64,000 nt of DNA. Source: QHXN01 sp963785125. Its GTDB lineage: Bacteria; Acidobacteriota; Blastocatellia; Pyrinomonadales; Pyrinomonadaceae. The notes under the pieces are model-generated. The model saw only the letters and a list, made by a program, of their open reading frames with translations, searched no databases and was not told the DNA's origin. Made by a program: the position numbers and the translations under genes. The stretch spans positions 496,001 through 560,000 of the forward strand of contig CAWATU010000003.1 of the NCBI GenBank assembly GCA_963785125.1. The letters are read 5' to 3'. Positions 6,961-17,800 of the stretch are shown here, piece by piece (position 1 is the stretch's first letter; the number at the start of each line of letters is the position of its first letter).

Positions 6961-8706
6961 ATGAGCCCCCGCCCGCCCGACATGCCGGCCGCAGTCCTCG
7001 ACTTCCCCGACGACTGCCAAGAGGCCGGCCGCGCCTTCTTCACGAATCCCGTCGAGGTCGTCTCCGCGCATATGCTTGAAGAGGTGCGTCCCGCGCTCCG
7101 GCGTGTGGAGCGCGCCGCGTCGGAAGGGCTGTACGCCGTCGGGTTCGTCGCCTACGAAGCCGCGCCCGCGTTCGACCGTGCCCTCGTCGTGAAGCAGCAT
7201 CCGACCGACCCGCCCCTCCTCTGGTTCGGCCTCTTTGAAAGTCCCTCGGAGATTCAACCCGCCGCCGGTCAGTTCCGAGTTTCCGACTGGACTCCCTCAA
7301 CAAGCCGCGTCGAGTACGAGCGCAACGTCGAGGCCGCGCGTGAGGCCATCGCGAGCGGCGACACGTATCAGGTCAACTACACCGTCAGACTTCGCGCGCA
7401 ATTCGAGGGCGACGACTTCGCCTTCTACGAGCGGCTGCGCGCGGCGCAGTCGATGCGCTTCGGTGCGTACGTCAACGCCGGCCGCTTCCGTGTACTCTCG
7501 GCCTCGCCCGAACTGTTCTTCCGCCGCAAAGGGAGACGGGTTGAGACGCGGCCGATGAAGGGGACGGCCGCTCGCGGGCGCTGGAAGGAGGAGGACGAGG
7601 CCGCCGCCGCGTGGCTCAAGGCGTCCGAGAAGGAGCGGGCCGAGAACCTGATGATCGTTGACCTTCTCCGCAACGACCTCGGCCGCGTCGCGGAGACTGG
7701 CGCCGTTCGGGTCGAAGAGCTTTTCAGGGTCGAGCGTTACCCGACGGTCTGGCAGATGACCTCGACCGTGGCGGCGACGCTGCGCGAGAGTGTCACGCTT
7801 GACGAGTTGTTCGCCGCGCTCTTTCCCTGCGGCTCGGTGACCGGCGCGCCGAAGGTGAGCACGACGCGCTTCATCGCTGCGCTCGAAGACTCGCCGCGCG
7901 GCGTCTACTGCGGCGCCGTCGGCTTCGTCGCACCGGGCGGCGACGCGGCCTTCAACGTCGCTATCCGGACGGTCGTTATTGATAAAGAGACGGGGCGGGC
8001 CGTCTACGGGACGGGCGGCGGGGTCACGTGGGACTCGACCCCCGGCGGCGAGTACACGGAGGCTCTGGCGAAGGCGAAGCTGCTGACCGAGGACGCGCCC
8101 GACTTTGAGCTGCTCGAAACGATGCGTCTCGACGGTTCGGGCTACTATCTCCTCGAAGAACACCTCGCGCGGCTCGAAGCGTCGGCGGAATATTTCGACA
8201 TCCCGGTCAACGTCGCCGACGTGCGCGAAGCCCTCGCACGCCGCGCGCGAGAAGAGGACGGCGCGCGCCGTGTGCGTCTGCTCGTCTCACGCGACGGCCA
8301 CGTGCGGGTCGAGAGCGAGCCGCTCGCGGAGTTTCAGCCTGGGCCGTTGCGCGTCGCGCTCGCGCTCACGCCTGTGAAGAAGTCCGACCGCTTCCTCTGC
8401 CACAAGACGACCAACCGCGGTCAGTACGAGGCGCGACGCGCCGAAGTGCCCGGCGTGTTCGACGTGCTTCTGTGGAACGAGGAGGGCGAGCTGACCGAGT
8501 TCACGAACGGCAACGTCGTCGTCGAGCTGGAAGGGAAGTGTTGGACTCCGCCCCGCACGTGCGGTCTGCTCGCAGGGACTTTCCGCGCGGAGCTTCTGCG
8601 CCGGGGCGAGGTCTCGGAACGCGTGCTGACGAAGGACGAACTCGCGCGCTCTACCCGCATCTGGTTCATCAACGGCGTGCGCGGCCGGGTCGAAGTCTCC
8701 TTCTAA
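6961..8706 (+). CDS. pabB: Aminodeoxychorismate synthase I - aminodeoxychorismate lyase fusion
   Basis: A 581-residue cytoplasmic fusion protein for p-aminobenzoate synthesis in the folate pathway. Residues 1 to about 375 are PabB (chorismate-binding enzyme): SGDTYQVNYTVRL, ENLMIVDLLRNDLGRV, GSVTGAPKV and YCGAVGFVAPGG are the conserved active-site blocks. Residues from about 380 to 581 are a PabC-like fold-type IV PLP lyase: LLETMRLDGSGYYLLEEHLARLEASA, a candidate PLP lysine in CHKTTNR, then ELTEFTNGNVVVE and CGLLAGTFRAELL. The natural PabB-PabC fusion occurs in several phyla and lets one polypeptide make ADC and release pABA and pyruvate. The ATG at 6961 is used because earlier codons lie in the repeat. 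A pabA amidotransferase is not in the window. Confidence 0.92.
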   Translation: MSPRPPDMPAAVLDFPDDCQEAGRAFFTNPVEVVSAHMLEEVRPALRRVERAASEGLYAVGFVAYEAAPAFDRALVVKQHPTDPPLLWFGLFESPSEIQPAAGQFRVSDWTPSTSRVEYERNVEAAREAIASGDTYQVNYTVRLRAQFEGDDFAFYERLRAAQSMRFGAYVNAGRFRVLSASPELFFRRKGRRVETRPMKGTAARGRWKEEDEAAAAWLKASEKERAENLMIVDLLRNDLGRVAETGAVRVEELFRVERYPTVWQMTSTVAATLRESVTLDELFAALFPCGSVTGAPKVSTTRFIAALEDSPRGVYCGAVGFVAPGGDAAFNVAIRTVVIDKETGRAVYGTGGGVTWDSTPGGEYTEALAKAKLLTEDAPDFELLETMRLDGSGYYLLEEHLARLEASAEYFDIPVNVADVREALARRAREEDGARRVRLLVSRDGHVRVESEPLAEFQPGPLRVALALTPVKKSDRFLCHKTTNRGQYEARRAEVPGVFDVLLWNEEGELTEFTNGNVVVELEGKCWTPPRTCGLLAGTFRAELLRRGEVSERVLTKDELARSTRIWFINGVRGRVEVSF

Positions 8707-8721
8707 CTGCCAAAACCCCCG

Positions 8722-8793
8722 CTTATCTCAATGATAAAAACTTTTAGCTTTCCTTATTGACCGCTCATCATTAGAATACGCGCCAAGTTCGCA
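8722..8793 (+). promoter_or_regulatory. Conserved promoter element, copy A (upstream of TonB receptor)
   Basis: About 72 bp that is strongly similar to 12779-12852. Shared blocks are CTTATCTCA, ATAAAA, CTTTTAGCTTT, CATTAGAAT and CCAAG(T/C)TCGC. TAGAAT at 8772-8777 is a good -10, with a weak -35 (TTTCCT) 17 bp upstream. An internal TTATC...GATAA inverted repeat could be an operator. The next start codon is at 8871. Confidence 0.6.
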
Positions 8794-8870
8794 CAAGGGC
8801 CGTATTCGCTACGCCGCCAACGCGGCCGCTTTGACTTACCCACATCTACAGCTTAAACACGGAGAACGAG

Positions 8871-11800
8871 ATGAATAGACGGAGCCCATCCGCACTAGCC
8901 CTGATTGCCGCATTGCTTCTGACCTATGTCCCGGCCGCGCTCGCGCAGGGCACGGCGTCGCGCGTGACCGGCGTGGTGCAAGACACCAGCGGCGCGGTCG
9001 TTGAGGGGGCGACCGTCACGCTCACGAACGAGGGGACGAACGTCTCTCTCACGACCCAGACCACATCGACCGGCACCTACGTCTTCGACTCGGTGCAGGT
9101 CGGCTCCTACAGCGTGTCGGTCGAGAAGCAGGGCTTCAAGAAGTTCGTCTCGACCGGCAACCCCGTCAACGTCAACCAGCCGGCGACCGTCAACGCGGCG
9201 CTCGAACCCGGCAACATCGCCGAGAGCGTGACGGTGCAGGGGTCGGCCGAGCTGGTGCAGACCTCCTCGTCGGGCAACTTCGGGAACACCGTCGAGGAGC
9301 GCTCGCTCGAAGCGCTGCCCATCGTCGGCAGCCGCGGGCGCAACCCGCTCCAGTTCATCAACTTCCAGCCCGGCGTGGCGGTCGGCTCCAACACCGGCGG
9401 CGGCGTCCACGTCCACGGCTCGCGTGACCGCGCCTTCAACTTCACGCTCGACGGCATCGACATCAACGACACGAGCGCGGGCGGCTCGAACTTCACGCCG
9501 CTGCGCCCCAACCCCGACTCGATCTCGCAGTTCCAGGTCATCACGGGCAACTTCACCGCCGACAACGGGCGCTCTTCGGGCGCGCAGGTGACGCTCGTCA
9601 CCAAGTCGGGCACCAACGAGTTCCACGGCAACATGTTCGAGTTCTACCAGACGCCGCGCTTCCACGCGAACGAGTACCAGAACACGATCAACACGACGCG
9701 CGACCTCTCGGGGCGCATCATCCCCGTGCCAAAGCCGCAGTTCGTCCAGCACATCTTCGGCGGCTCGGTGGGCGGCCCCATCATCAAGGACAAGACCTTC
9801 TTCTTCACCAACGTCCAACTGCTGCGCACGAGCCAGAGCATCTTCGTCAACCGCACCGTCTACACGGCCGACGCGCGCGCCGGCCGCTACCGCTACATGA
9901 TCGGCCGCGCCAACAACAACATCACGGCGGCGACCTCCGCGACCGCCGGCCCGTCCGTGGACGCCGCCGGCAACTCGCTCTTCCCGGCGTGCGGCGGCTC
10001 GGTGACGACCAACTGCTTCCGGACGTTCAACCTTACCGGCAACCCGAACATCCCGCTCTCGGCCGACCCGACCACCGCGGAGCTGATCGGGGTCTCGCCG
10101 CTGCCCAATAACTTCATCGTCGGCGACGGCCTGAACACCGGGGGCTTCGCCTTCAACGCCCCACAGACCGAGCGGCAGTACGACTTCACCGCCAAGGTTG
10201 ACCACACCTTCAACGACGCGCACACCATCTACGTCCGCTGGGCGCAGGGCGCGCAGAACACGCTGGGCGACAACGCCAACGGCGGCCTACAGAGCTTCCC
10301 CGGCTTCCCGAACACGGTGGATACGTTCCGCTCGCCGCGCAACCTCGCTGTCAACTATCGTGCGACGCTCGCGCCGACGGTCGTCAACGAGTTCGTCGCC
10401 GGCTTCAACAGGTTCACCTTCAGCTTCAACAACCCCGACCCGGAGTGGGCCGAGAACTCTCCTGTCATCCTCAACATCCCCCGCGATCCGCTCAACGCCT
10501 CGCCCGGCGTCAACAACGCGCGCACGCTGCGGACGATCCAGTTCGTAGACAACCTCTCGTGGCAGAAGGCGGCGCACACCTTCAAGTTCGGCACCAACCT
10601 GCGCTTCCAGAGCCACTTCGATGACCGCAGCTCGGTCGCCGGCTTCAACACGCGCGAGACCGTTACGCTGCTGACGGGCGACAACCCCATCCCGGCCTCG
10701 TTCGGCACCGCCGCCGCGGCGCTGCCCGGCATCAACGCCGGTGACCGCACGCGGCTCGAAAGCGTCGTCAACGACTTCTTCGGCCGCGTCGGCCGTATCA
10801 CCCAGGGGTTCGTCGCCACGAGCGACAGCGCCTTCACCCCCGGCGAGCGCTTCCTCTACACGGCGCGCTACCCTGAGTATGACTTCTACGCGCAGGACAC
10901 TTGGAAGGTCGCGCCCAACTTCACGCTCGACTACGGCCTGCGCTGGGAGGCGCGGCTCAGCCCGCGCTCCGACAGCCTGGTCCTCCGCCCCGCGCAGCGC
11001 GTTGCCTTCGGCGCGACGCCGACCAACCAGATCAGCTTCGAGGAGGGCAAGCTCTACGAGGACTCGCTCGCGCAGTTCGCGCCGACGGTCGGCTTCGCCT
11101 GGGACCCGTTCGGCAGCGGCAAGACCTCGGTGCGCGGCAACTACCGCCTCGCCTACGACCGCACGAACACGTTCGTCTTCTCCTCCTTCATCTTCCAGAG
11201 CGCGCCCGGGCTGACGCGCGGCATCACGTTCCTGGCGAACCAGTTCACCGGCGGCAGGGACAATGCCCTGCTCCGCAACGGGCTGCCCGCCCTCAACCCC
11301 ACCGACATCACCCCGCTCGCCTTCCGCACGCCGCCGCCCTACTCGCTCGGCTCGCTCACACTGGTTGACCGCGACCTGACCTACCCGCGCACGCACCAGT
11401 ACGGCGTCAGCTTCCAGCGCGAGGTCGGCTGGAACTCGGTCGTCGAGGTCAACTACGTCGGGCGGCAGGGGCGCAAGCTCTTCGGCGGCTACGACGCCAA
11501 TCAGGTGGACATCAACAACAACGGCTTCCTCGCCGCCTTCCGCCAACTGCAAGACCCGGCGACGCGCGCCAGCGTCGTCACCGACCCGAACTTCCTCATC
11601 AACCGTCTCTTCGCCGGCAGCTCGAACTTGAACGCTGGCGAGACCGGCTCGCAGTTCCTGTTGAGGCAGAGCGTCACCGGCGTCCGCCTCGCCAACGGGG
11701 CGACGGCCACGAACATCGTGGACGCGGGCAGCGTCGCGCAGGCCGCCTTCCTCGCCGCCACACAGCCCCTACGCACGGTGAACAGCGTCGCGACCCCGCA

Positions 11801-12686
11801 GTTCGTCGTCAACGGCTTCAGCCCCTTCTTCTTCCAACCATTCCCGCAGTTCACCGGCTCGGCCACCACCGGCGGCATCAACGTCATCGACAACAACGAC
11901 CGCTCACGCTACAACGCGCTCGAAGTCCAGTTCAGCCGCCGCTTTACCCAGGGGCTCGCCTTCCAGGTGAGCTACACGCTGGCCAAGTCGGAGGACACGC
12001 GCTCCTTCGACCCGGCCTTCGCCGTCGCCAACCGCGGCACCGCCCAGTCGGCGGCCAATACGCCCTTCGACCTCAACAACCGCGACGCCAACTACGCCCC
12101 GTCCGACTTCGACCGCCGCCACTCGCTCCAAGGCTACTTCGCGGCGGAGCTGCCGTTCGGCAGGGGCAAGCGCTTTCTCGGCGAGGCCAACGGGCTGGTT
12201 AACCAGCTCGTCGGCGGCTTCGAGCTGGCCGGCATCCTGACCTATACGTCGGGTCGTCCGTTCACGATCTACTCGGGCGTCAACACCGTCTCGCAGGTCG
12301 TGCAGACGCCCACGAGCTGCAACAACTGCTCGCGCGACATGGGGAGCGTCATCCTCAACTCCACCGGGCGCAACGTCTTCTTCTCTCCCGAGCAGGCGGG
12401 GCAGTTCTTCGCCCCGGCCGCTGGCGAGCTGGGCAACACGGGCCGCAACTTCTTCATCGGCCCCAAGTATTTCCAGCTCGATCTGGCGCTCAGCAAGCGC
12501 TTCCGCTTCGACGAGAGCCGCAACCTCGAATTCCGGATGGAGGCTCAGAACGCGACGAACACGCCCTCGTTCGCCGTCCCGTCTGACGCCAACCTCGTCA
12601 TCAACAGCACCACCTTCGGGCTCGTCGGTGGCAACGTCAACAGCGTGTCGCGCAAGGTGCAGCTCGCGGTCAAGTTCAACTTCTAA
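8871..12686 (+). CDS. Oar-like TonB-dependent outer-membrane receptor
   Basis: A 1271-residue outer-membrane protein. A signal peptide (LALIAALLLTYVPAALAQG, about residues 8-27) is followed by a carboxypeptidase-regulatory/beta-sandwich domain (VTGVVQDTSGAVVEGATVTLTNEGT, residues 32-110). Next comes a plug domain (LQFINFQPGVAVG, HVHGSRDRAFNFTLDGIDINDT) and a large beta-barrel ending in the aromatic terminus LAVKFNF. This architecture is abundant in Acidobacteria and is annotated as a TonB-dependent receptor or Oar-like protein; ligands are rarely known. It has its own promoter element upstream and a strong terminator downstream (12713-12760). The following D-aminoacylase gene shares a similar promoter element, hinting at co-regulation and possibly uptake of D-amino-acid-containing peptides (inference). 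Confidence 0.9.
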   Translation: MNRRSPSALALIAALLLTYVPAALAQGTASRVTGVVQDTSGAVVEGATVTLTNEGTNVSLTTQTTSTGTYVFDSVQVGSYSVSVEKQGFKKFVSTGNPVNVNQPATVNAALEPGNIAESVTVQGSAELVQTSSSGNFGNTVEERSLEALPIVGSRGRNPLQFINFQPGVAVGSNTGGGVHVHGSRDRAFNFTLDGIDINDTSAGGSNFTPLRPNPDSISQFQVITGNFTADNGRSSGAQVTLVTKSGTNEFHGNMFEFYQTPRFHANEYQNTINTTRDLSGRIIPVPKPQFVQHIFGGSVGGPIIKDKTFFFTNVQLLRTSQSIFVNRTVYTADARAGRYRYMIGRANNNITAATSATAGPSVDAAGNSLFPACGGSVTTNCFRTFNLTGNPNIPLSADPTTAELIGVSPLPNNFIVGDGLNTGGFAFNAPQTERQYDFTAKVDHTFNDAHTIYVRWAQGAQNTLGDNANGGLQSFPGFPNTVDTFRSPRNLAVNYRATLAPTVVNEFVAGFNRFTFSFNNPDPEWAENSPVILNIPRDPLNASPGVNNARTLRTIQFVDNLSWQKAAHTFKFGTNLRFQSHFDDRSSVAGFNTRETVTLLTGDNPIPASFGTAAAALPGINAGDRTRLESVVNDFFGRVGRITQGFVATSDSAFTPGERFLYTARYPEYDFYAQDTWKVAPNFTLDYGLRWEARLSPRSDSLVLRPAQRVAFGATPTNQISFEEGKLYEDSLAQFAPTVGFAWDPFGSGKTSVRGNYRLAYDRTNTFVFSSFIFQSAPGLTRGITFLANQFTGGRDNALLRNGLPALNPTDITPLAFRTPPPYSLGSLTLVDRDLTYPRTHQYGVSFQREVGWNSVVEVNYVGRQGRKLFGGYDANQVDINNNGFLAAFRQLQDPATRASVVTDPNFLINRLFAGSSNLNAGETGSQFLLRQSVTGVRLANGATATNIVDAGSVAQAAFLAATQPLRTVNSVATPQFVVNGFSPFFFQPFPQFTGSATTGGINVIDNNDRSRYNALEVQFSRRFTQGLAFQVSYTLAKSEDTRSFDPAFAVANRGTAQSAANTPFDLNNRDANYAPSDFDRRHSLQGYFAAELPFGRGKRFLGEANGLVNQLVGGFELAGILTYTSGRPFTIYSGVNTVSQVVQTPTSCNNCSRDMGSVILNSTGRNVFFSPEQAGQFFAPAAGELGNTGRNFFIGPKYFQLDLALSKRFRFDESRNLEFRMEAQNATNTPSFAVPSDANLVINSTTFGLVGGNVNSVSRKVQLAVKFNF

Positions 12687-12712
12687 CGCGGGGTCTTCCG
12701 AATCCGCACGGC

Positions 12713-12760
12713 GCGTCGGCGCCGTCGCCCGAATTAAACCTCGGGCGACGGCGCCGACGC
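12713..12760 (+). terminator. Intrinsic terminator after TonB receptor
   Basis: Perfect 20-bp GC-rich arms at 12713-12732 and 12741-12760 with an 8-nt loop, followed immediately by TTTTATCC. It lies 27 bp after the receptor stop codon. Confidence 0.88.
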
Positions 12761-12778
12761 TTTTATCCAAAAATTCTT

Positions 12779-12852
12779 CTTATCTCACTAATAAAATCTT
12801 TTAGCTTTGATTATTACTCCCGCCTTCATTAGAATGACTATCCAAGCTCGCG
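12779..12852 (+). promoter_or_regulatory. Conserved promoter element, copy B (upstream of D-aminoacylase)
   Basis: Near-copy of 8722-8793 with the same order of blocks (CTTATCTCA, ATAAAA, CTTTTAGCTTT, CATTAGAAT, CCAAGCTCGC). TTGATT and TAGAAT are spaced 17 bp apart, so this copy has a recognisable sigma70 promoter. It lies between the terminator and the start at 12988, leaving an approximately 140-nt leader in which no known riboswitch is recognised. Confidence 0.6.
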
Positions 12853-12987
12853 CAGCATTATGGTCTTCCGACCTAATCCGATTTTAAAGGTTTCAGGCTG
12901 AGTCTTTGACGCGACCCGGGGGAGGTTCTCCCCGGCGCGTGCGCCGCGCGCTCGAAAGAGGGACGCGGCGGCCCCTCCCGACGAAGT

Positions 12988-14610
12988 ATGAAGCTCTCCA
13001 ACACTTCGCGCTCCATCCCGCTGCTCGTCGCGGTCGTGCTGGCCTCGGTGTGCGCGGCGACCGTCTGGCGGCGCGGAGCCGCGGCCGACGAACGCCCCTT
13101 CGATCTCGTCATCACGAACGCGCGCGTCGTGGACGGCTCGGGGAACCCCTGGTTCCGGGCCGACGTGGCGATCAAGGGCGGGCGCATCGCGCGCGTCGGG
13201 CGCGTCGCGGCGTCCGAAGGCGCGCGCGCCATCGACGCGGGCGGGAAGATTTTGGCTCCCGGCTTCATCGACGTTCACGCGCATGTCGAGGACATCTACG
13301 AACAGCCAGACGCAGAGAACTTCGTGCGCATGGGCGTGACGACGCTCGTGACGGGGAACTGCGGCGGCTCGGCCGTGGACGTGGGAAAGTTCCTCGGGCG
13401 CGTCCGCGAGACGCCGCTCGCCGTCAACCTCGCGACGCTCGTCGGGCACAACTCCGTGCGCCGGGAGGTCTTCGGGCTGGCGAACCGCGCGCCGAGCCCC
13501 GAAGAGTTGGAGCGCATGAAGGCGCTCGTCGAACAGGCGATGCGGGACGGCGCCGTCGGACTCTCGACCGGGCTCATCTACGTCCCCGGCACCTACGCGA
13601 AGACCGACGAGGTACTCGAACTCGCGCGCGTCGTCGCGCGTCACGGCGGCGTCTATGCGACGCACATGCGCAACGAGGGGCTGAAGGTAGAAGAGGCCAT
13701 CCGCGAGAGCATCGAGATCGGCGAGAAGGCGGGCCTGCCCGTCGAAATCTCACACTTCAAGATCAGCGCCAAAAAACTCTGGGGCCAGAGCGACACAACG
13801 CTCGGGCTCGTGCGCGAGGCGCGGAAGCGCGGGCTTCCGGTCACGGTTGACCAGTACGCCTACACTGCCAGCTCTACCTCACTCGACTCCCGTCTGCCCG
13901 ACTGGGTGCTCGAAGGCGGGCGTGATGAGGGGAAGAAGCGTCTGGCCGACGCCGAGCAACGACGGCGGGCGGCGCGCGAGATAAAGGACAGTTTGAAGCG
14001 GAGCGGGCACAAAGACTTCTCCTACGCGATGGTGGCGAGCCACCGCGCCAGGCCCGAGTACAACGGCAAGTCCATCGCGGAGATCACGCGGCTGGCGCGC
14101 AACAAGAAGGACATTGACAGTCAGATTGAACAGATTCTTGAGATGTACGAGGCCGGCGGCGCCCAGATGGTCTACCACTCGATGGCCGAGGAGGACGTGC
14201 GGCGCATCATGCGCGAGCCGTTCACGATGATCGCGTCGGACTCGGGCGTGCGCCGCTTCGGCGAGGGCGTGCCGCACCCGCGCGGCTACGGCAACAACGC
14301 GCGCGTGCTCGGCACCTACGTCCGCCAGCTCGGCCTCGTCACGCTCGAAGACGCCGTCCGCAAGATGACGAGCCTCCCGGCACAGACCTTCGGCCTCCGC
14401 GAACGCGGGCTCGTCCGCGAGGGGATGGTCGCCGACCTCGTCATCTTCGACGAAGCGTCGGTCGCAGACCCTTCGACCTTCGAGAGCCCGCACCAGTACG
14501 CCACAGGCTTCTCCCACGTCGTCGTGGGCGGCGCCGTCGTGCTCGACGAAGGGAAGCTGACGGGCACGCGCCCGGGCGCGGCGTTGCGCCACGCGGCGTC
14601 GGGGCCTTGA
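12988..14610 (+). CDS. Exported N-acyl-D-amino-acid deacylase (D-aminoacylase)
   Basis: A 540-residue amidohydrolase-superfamily enzyme with an N-terminal signal/anchor (LLVAVVLASVCAATVW, residues 10-25). It shows PFDLVITNARVVDGSGNP at the start of the composite beta-sandwich, the metal-binding GFIDVHAHVED (about residues 92-102), the GNCGGS cysteine characteristic of D-aminoacylases, and later H and D ligands (THMRNEG, EISHFKIS, ASDSGVRRFG). The family hydrolyses N-acyl-D-amino acids or D-amino-acid dipeptide derivatives using zinc. Location in the periplasm next to a TonB receptor suggests scavenging of D-amino-acid-containing peptides, for example from peptidoglycan. The ATG at 12988 is the first giving a signal peptide. 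Confidence 0.85.
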   Translation: MKLSNTSRSIPLLVAVVLASVCAATVWRRGAAADERPFDLVITNARVVDGSGNPWFRADVAIKGGRIARVGRVAASEGARAIDAGGKILAPGFIDVHAHVEDIYEQPDAENFVRMGVTTLVTGNCGGSAVDVGKFLGRVRETPLAVNLATLVGHNSVRREVFGLANRAPSPEELERMKALVEQAMRDGAVGLSTGLIYVPGTYAKTDEVLELARVVARHGGVYATHMRNEGLKVEEAIRESIEIGEKAGLPVEISHFKISAKKLWGQSDTTLGLVREARKRGLPVTVDQYAYTASSTSLDSRLPDWVLEGGRDEGKKRLADAEQRRRAAREIKDSLKRSGHKDFSYAMVASHRARPEYNGKSIAEITRLARNKKDIDSQIEQILEMYEAGGAQMVYHSMAEEDVRRIMREPFTMIASDSGVRRFGEGVPHPRGYGNNARVLGTYVRQLGLVTLEDAVRKMTSLPAQTFGLRERGLVREGMVADLVIFDEASVADPSTFESPHQYATGFSHVVVGGAVVLDEGKLTGTRPGAALRHAASGP

Positions 14611-14814
14611 GCGCGGCGTGCCTTGCGAACAGATTCGGGCCGGGGTTATAAGGTTGGGCACCAAGCGGCCGCCTCAACCGTCAGGTAGTTAACGCAGTCA
14701 ACGCGGCTCGCACTTCTAAGCCAAAAATAAATCCACACCGCCCCGGGCGCGCCGCGCGCGAGACTGTCCGAGGCGGTCCAAGAGACTTCTCCGAGAAGAA
14801 AAAGGAAGCACCCC

Positions 14815-17800
14815 ATGAGACACCACCTAGAGGTCGCATTACGGCTGACGACCCTCCTCCTCGTGCTCTGCGCGTGCGCGGGCGTCGCCCCCGCGCAGGA
14901 GATCACGGGCGGCATCGTCGGCACGGTCACGGACGCGAACGGCGCGGCCGTGAAGGGCGCGACCGTCAACGTGACCGACGCCGCGAAGAAGACCATCATC
15001 CGCACAGTGACGACGAACGACGACGGCCAGTACGACGTGCGCGACCTGCCCGCCACGCTCTACGAGATCAGCGTCGAGGCGCCGAACTTCAAGAAGCACG
15101 TCGAGAACGGAGTGCAGGTGAACGTGGGCAAGCGGCGGCAGCTCGACATCGCGCTTCAGGTAGGGAACGTCGAGGAGGTCGTCACCGTCGAGGCCGACCC
15201 TGTGGCCGTGGAGCTGACGAACGCAAGCTCCTCAACCGTCATCAACGGCGAGCAGGCACGCGAGCTGGCGCTCAACAACCGCAACTGGGTGCAGCTCATC
15301 ACGCTCGCCCCCGGCGTGACGAACGACCTCGCCGACCAGGTCTACGTCGGCACGACCAACCCGGCCGGCCAGGCCAACACGATGAACATCTCGGTCAACG
15401 GCGCCCGCAGCGCGCAGAACACCTACACGGTGGACGGCGCCGACGTGACCGACCGCGGCTCGAACATCACGATTCAGGCCTACCCGAGCGTTGACTCCAT
15501 CGCGGAGTTCAACGTGCAGCGGAGCCTCTTCCCCGCGGAGACGGGGCGCAGCGGCGGCGGACAGATTAACGTCGTCACGCGCAGCGGCGGCGAGGAGTTC
15601 CACGGGTCGTTCTACGAGTTCCTGCGCAACGAGAAGCTCAACGCCAACGACTTCCTCTCGAACCGCAGCACGGCCCCGGCCTTCGGCCGCGAGTCGAACG
15701 GCAAGGCGAAGCGCGCCCCCTTCCGCTACAACGACTACGGCTTCACCGTCGGCGGCCCCGTCTACGTCCCGAACTTCGGCGAAGGCACCAAGGGCGGCAT
15801 GTTCAAGAAGGTTCGGGGGACATACTTCTTCTTCTCGGAGGAGCAGCGGAAAGACCGCCGCTACCCGTCGCTGAGCGGCACGGTGCCCGACTTCAACATG
15901 AGGCAGGGCATCTTCCCCATCGACATCTGCCTGAGAGCTAACGCGCCGACCACGACGGCGACGACCCATACCTGTCTGGACGTGCTGCCCGCCGGGACGC
16001 CGCTCTCCTCGCGCGCGACGATCAACCCGGTGGCGCGGCAGTACCTTGATTTCGTCTACAACAAGCTGCCCGCCCCGACCGACGCTCTCACTCGCGCGCT
16101 CAACTTCCCGGCCAGCGGCGTCTTCGACTTCCGCCAGGAGATACTCAGGCTCGACCACCAGTTCAACAGCGCGACCTCCATCTACTACCGTTTCGAGAAG
16201 GACACGATCCCGACCGTTGACCCGAACTCGCTCTTCGCTTCGGGGGCGGGTCTGCCCGGCGTCTCGACCAGCGTGACGGACTCGCCCGGCAAGACGCACA
16301 CGCTTCAGGCGACGCACGTCATCAGCCCCCGAATGGTGCTCGTGGGTCGCTGGAACTACGGCTACGGCGCGATTCTGAGCAGCACGACGGGGACGCTGGC
16401 GCGCGCCAACTCGCCGATCAACCCGGCCCTCGCCTATGAGAACCAGCGCGACCTCGTCCCGGTCATCTCCGGCAACGGGTTCAGCACCTTGACCGCCTTC
16501 GGCAACTACGACAACTTCTCCTACAAGCATAACTTCGCCGGCGACCTGACGTGGACGGTGGGCAGCCACACGACGAAGTGGGGCGCGCAGTACTCGCGTT
16601 ACCGCAAGAACGAGAACGCCCTGACGGGGAGCCCGAACCTGAACCAGGGCGTCTACAGCGGGTTCCTGAACACGGTCCCGACCAGCCCTGTCCAGACCAG
16701 CGTGCTCGCGCCGCTCGTCGCGGGGCAGGACGCGAACGCCACGCGGCGCGCGAACTTCCAGACGTTCGCCAATTTCCTTCAGGGCAACAACGTCGCCTTC
16801 AGCCAGGCGCGCTTCGACTACACGGCCGACCTGCGGCAGCAGTCCATCGAGGTCTACGGGCAGGACGAGTGGCGCTTTCGGCCGAACCTGACGCTCTACT
16901 TCGGCCTGCGTTACTCCTACTTCGGCGCGCCGTGGGATCGCAACGGCCGCCTGAGCAACTTCGTCCCGGCGCTCTTCAACGCGGCTAACGCGCCGCAGGT
17001 GACCGGCGCGGGCAATCGCGTCGTCGGCACCGGCGCCTTCTGCAACGGCATGATCGTCAACTCGCAGAACGTGCAGACGGCGCCGAACGGCTGTACGCCG
17101 GCCGCATCGCCGTGGGGCAAGTATGTGGTCGAGGCGGCCAGGGGTGACTTCCAGCCGCGCGTCGGCCTCGCCTGGGATCCGTTCGGGAAGGGCAAGACCT
17201 CGATCCGGACGGGCTACGGCATCTTCTACGATCAGGTGCTGAGCGGCACCTACCTCCAGAACATCGGCCTGAACCCGCCTTATCAGGAGACGTTCACCAT
17301 CAGCGCGGCCAACCTGGCGGTCGGGGCCACGCCGCCGAGCCTCGACCGGCCGGTGCCGCCGGGCGTCAGCGTCGGCCCGGCCGCCTCGGTCGCGGCGCTG
17401 AGCGTGCGCGCGCTCCAGCCGGACTGGAAAGACCCTTACATGCAGCAATGGTCTTTCGAGGTGCAGCACCAGTTCGATGCCAAGACGGTCGCGAGCGTCG
17501 GCTACTTCGGGTCAAAGGGCACGCACCTGATCGGCGCCTTCGAGCTGAACGAGATAGCGCCGGGCGCGGCGCTCAACGCGCGCTGCGCGTCCGGCACCAA
17601 CACTCTCCAGACCCCGAACGTGGCGACCGTCCCCTGCCAGGCGCCCGGCACCTACTTCGGGGGCACGACGGGCGGCATCGCCTCGGCCATCCTCGACCAG
17701 ATCAGGCCGTACAGGGGCTACCGCTCCATCAACATGATTACGCCGCAGTTCAACTCGAACTACCACGCCCTCCAGTCGCAGGTGCAGCGCAGGTTCGGCG

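Noticed and set aside
15232..17469. 745-codon open frame antisense to the second TonB receptor
   Set aside because: No recognisable motif, residue content of a shadow frame, and the opposite strand has a full domain architecture.
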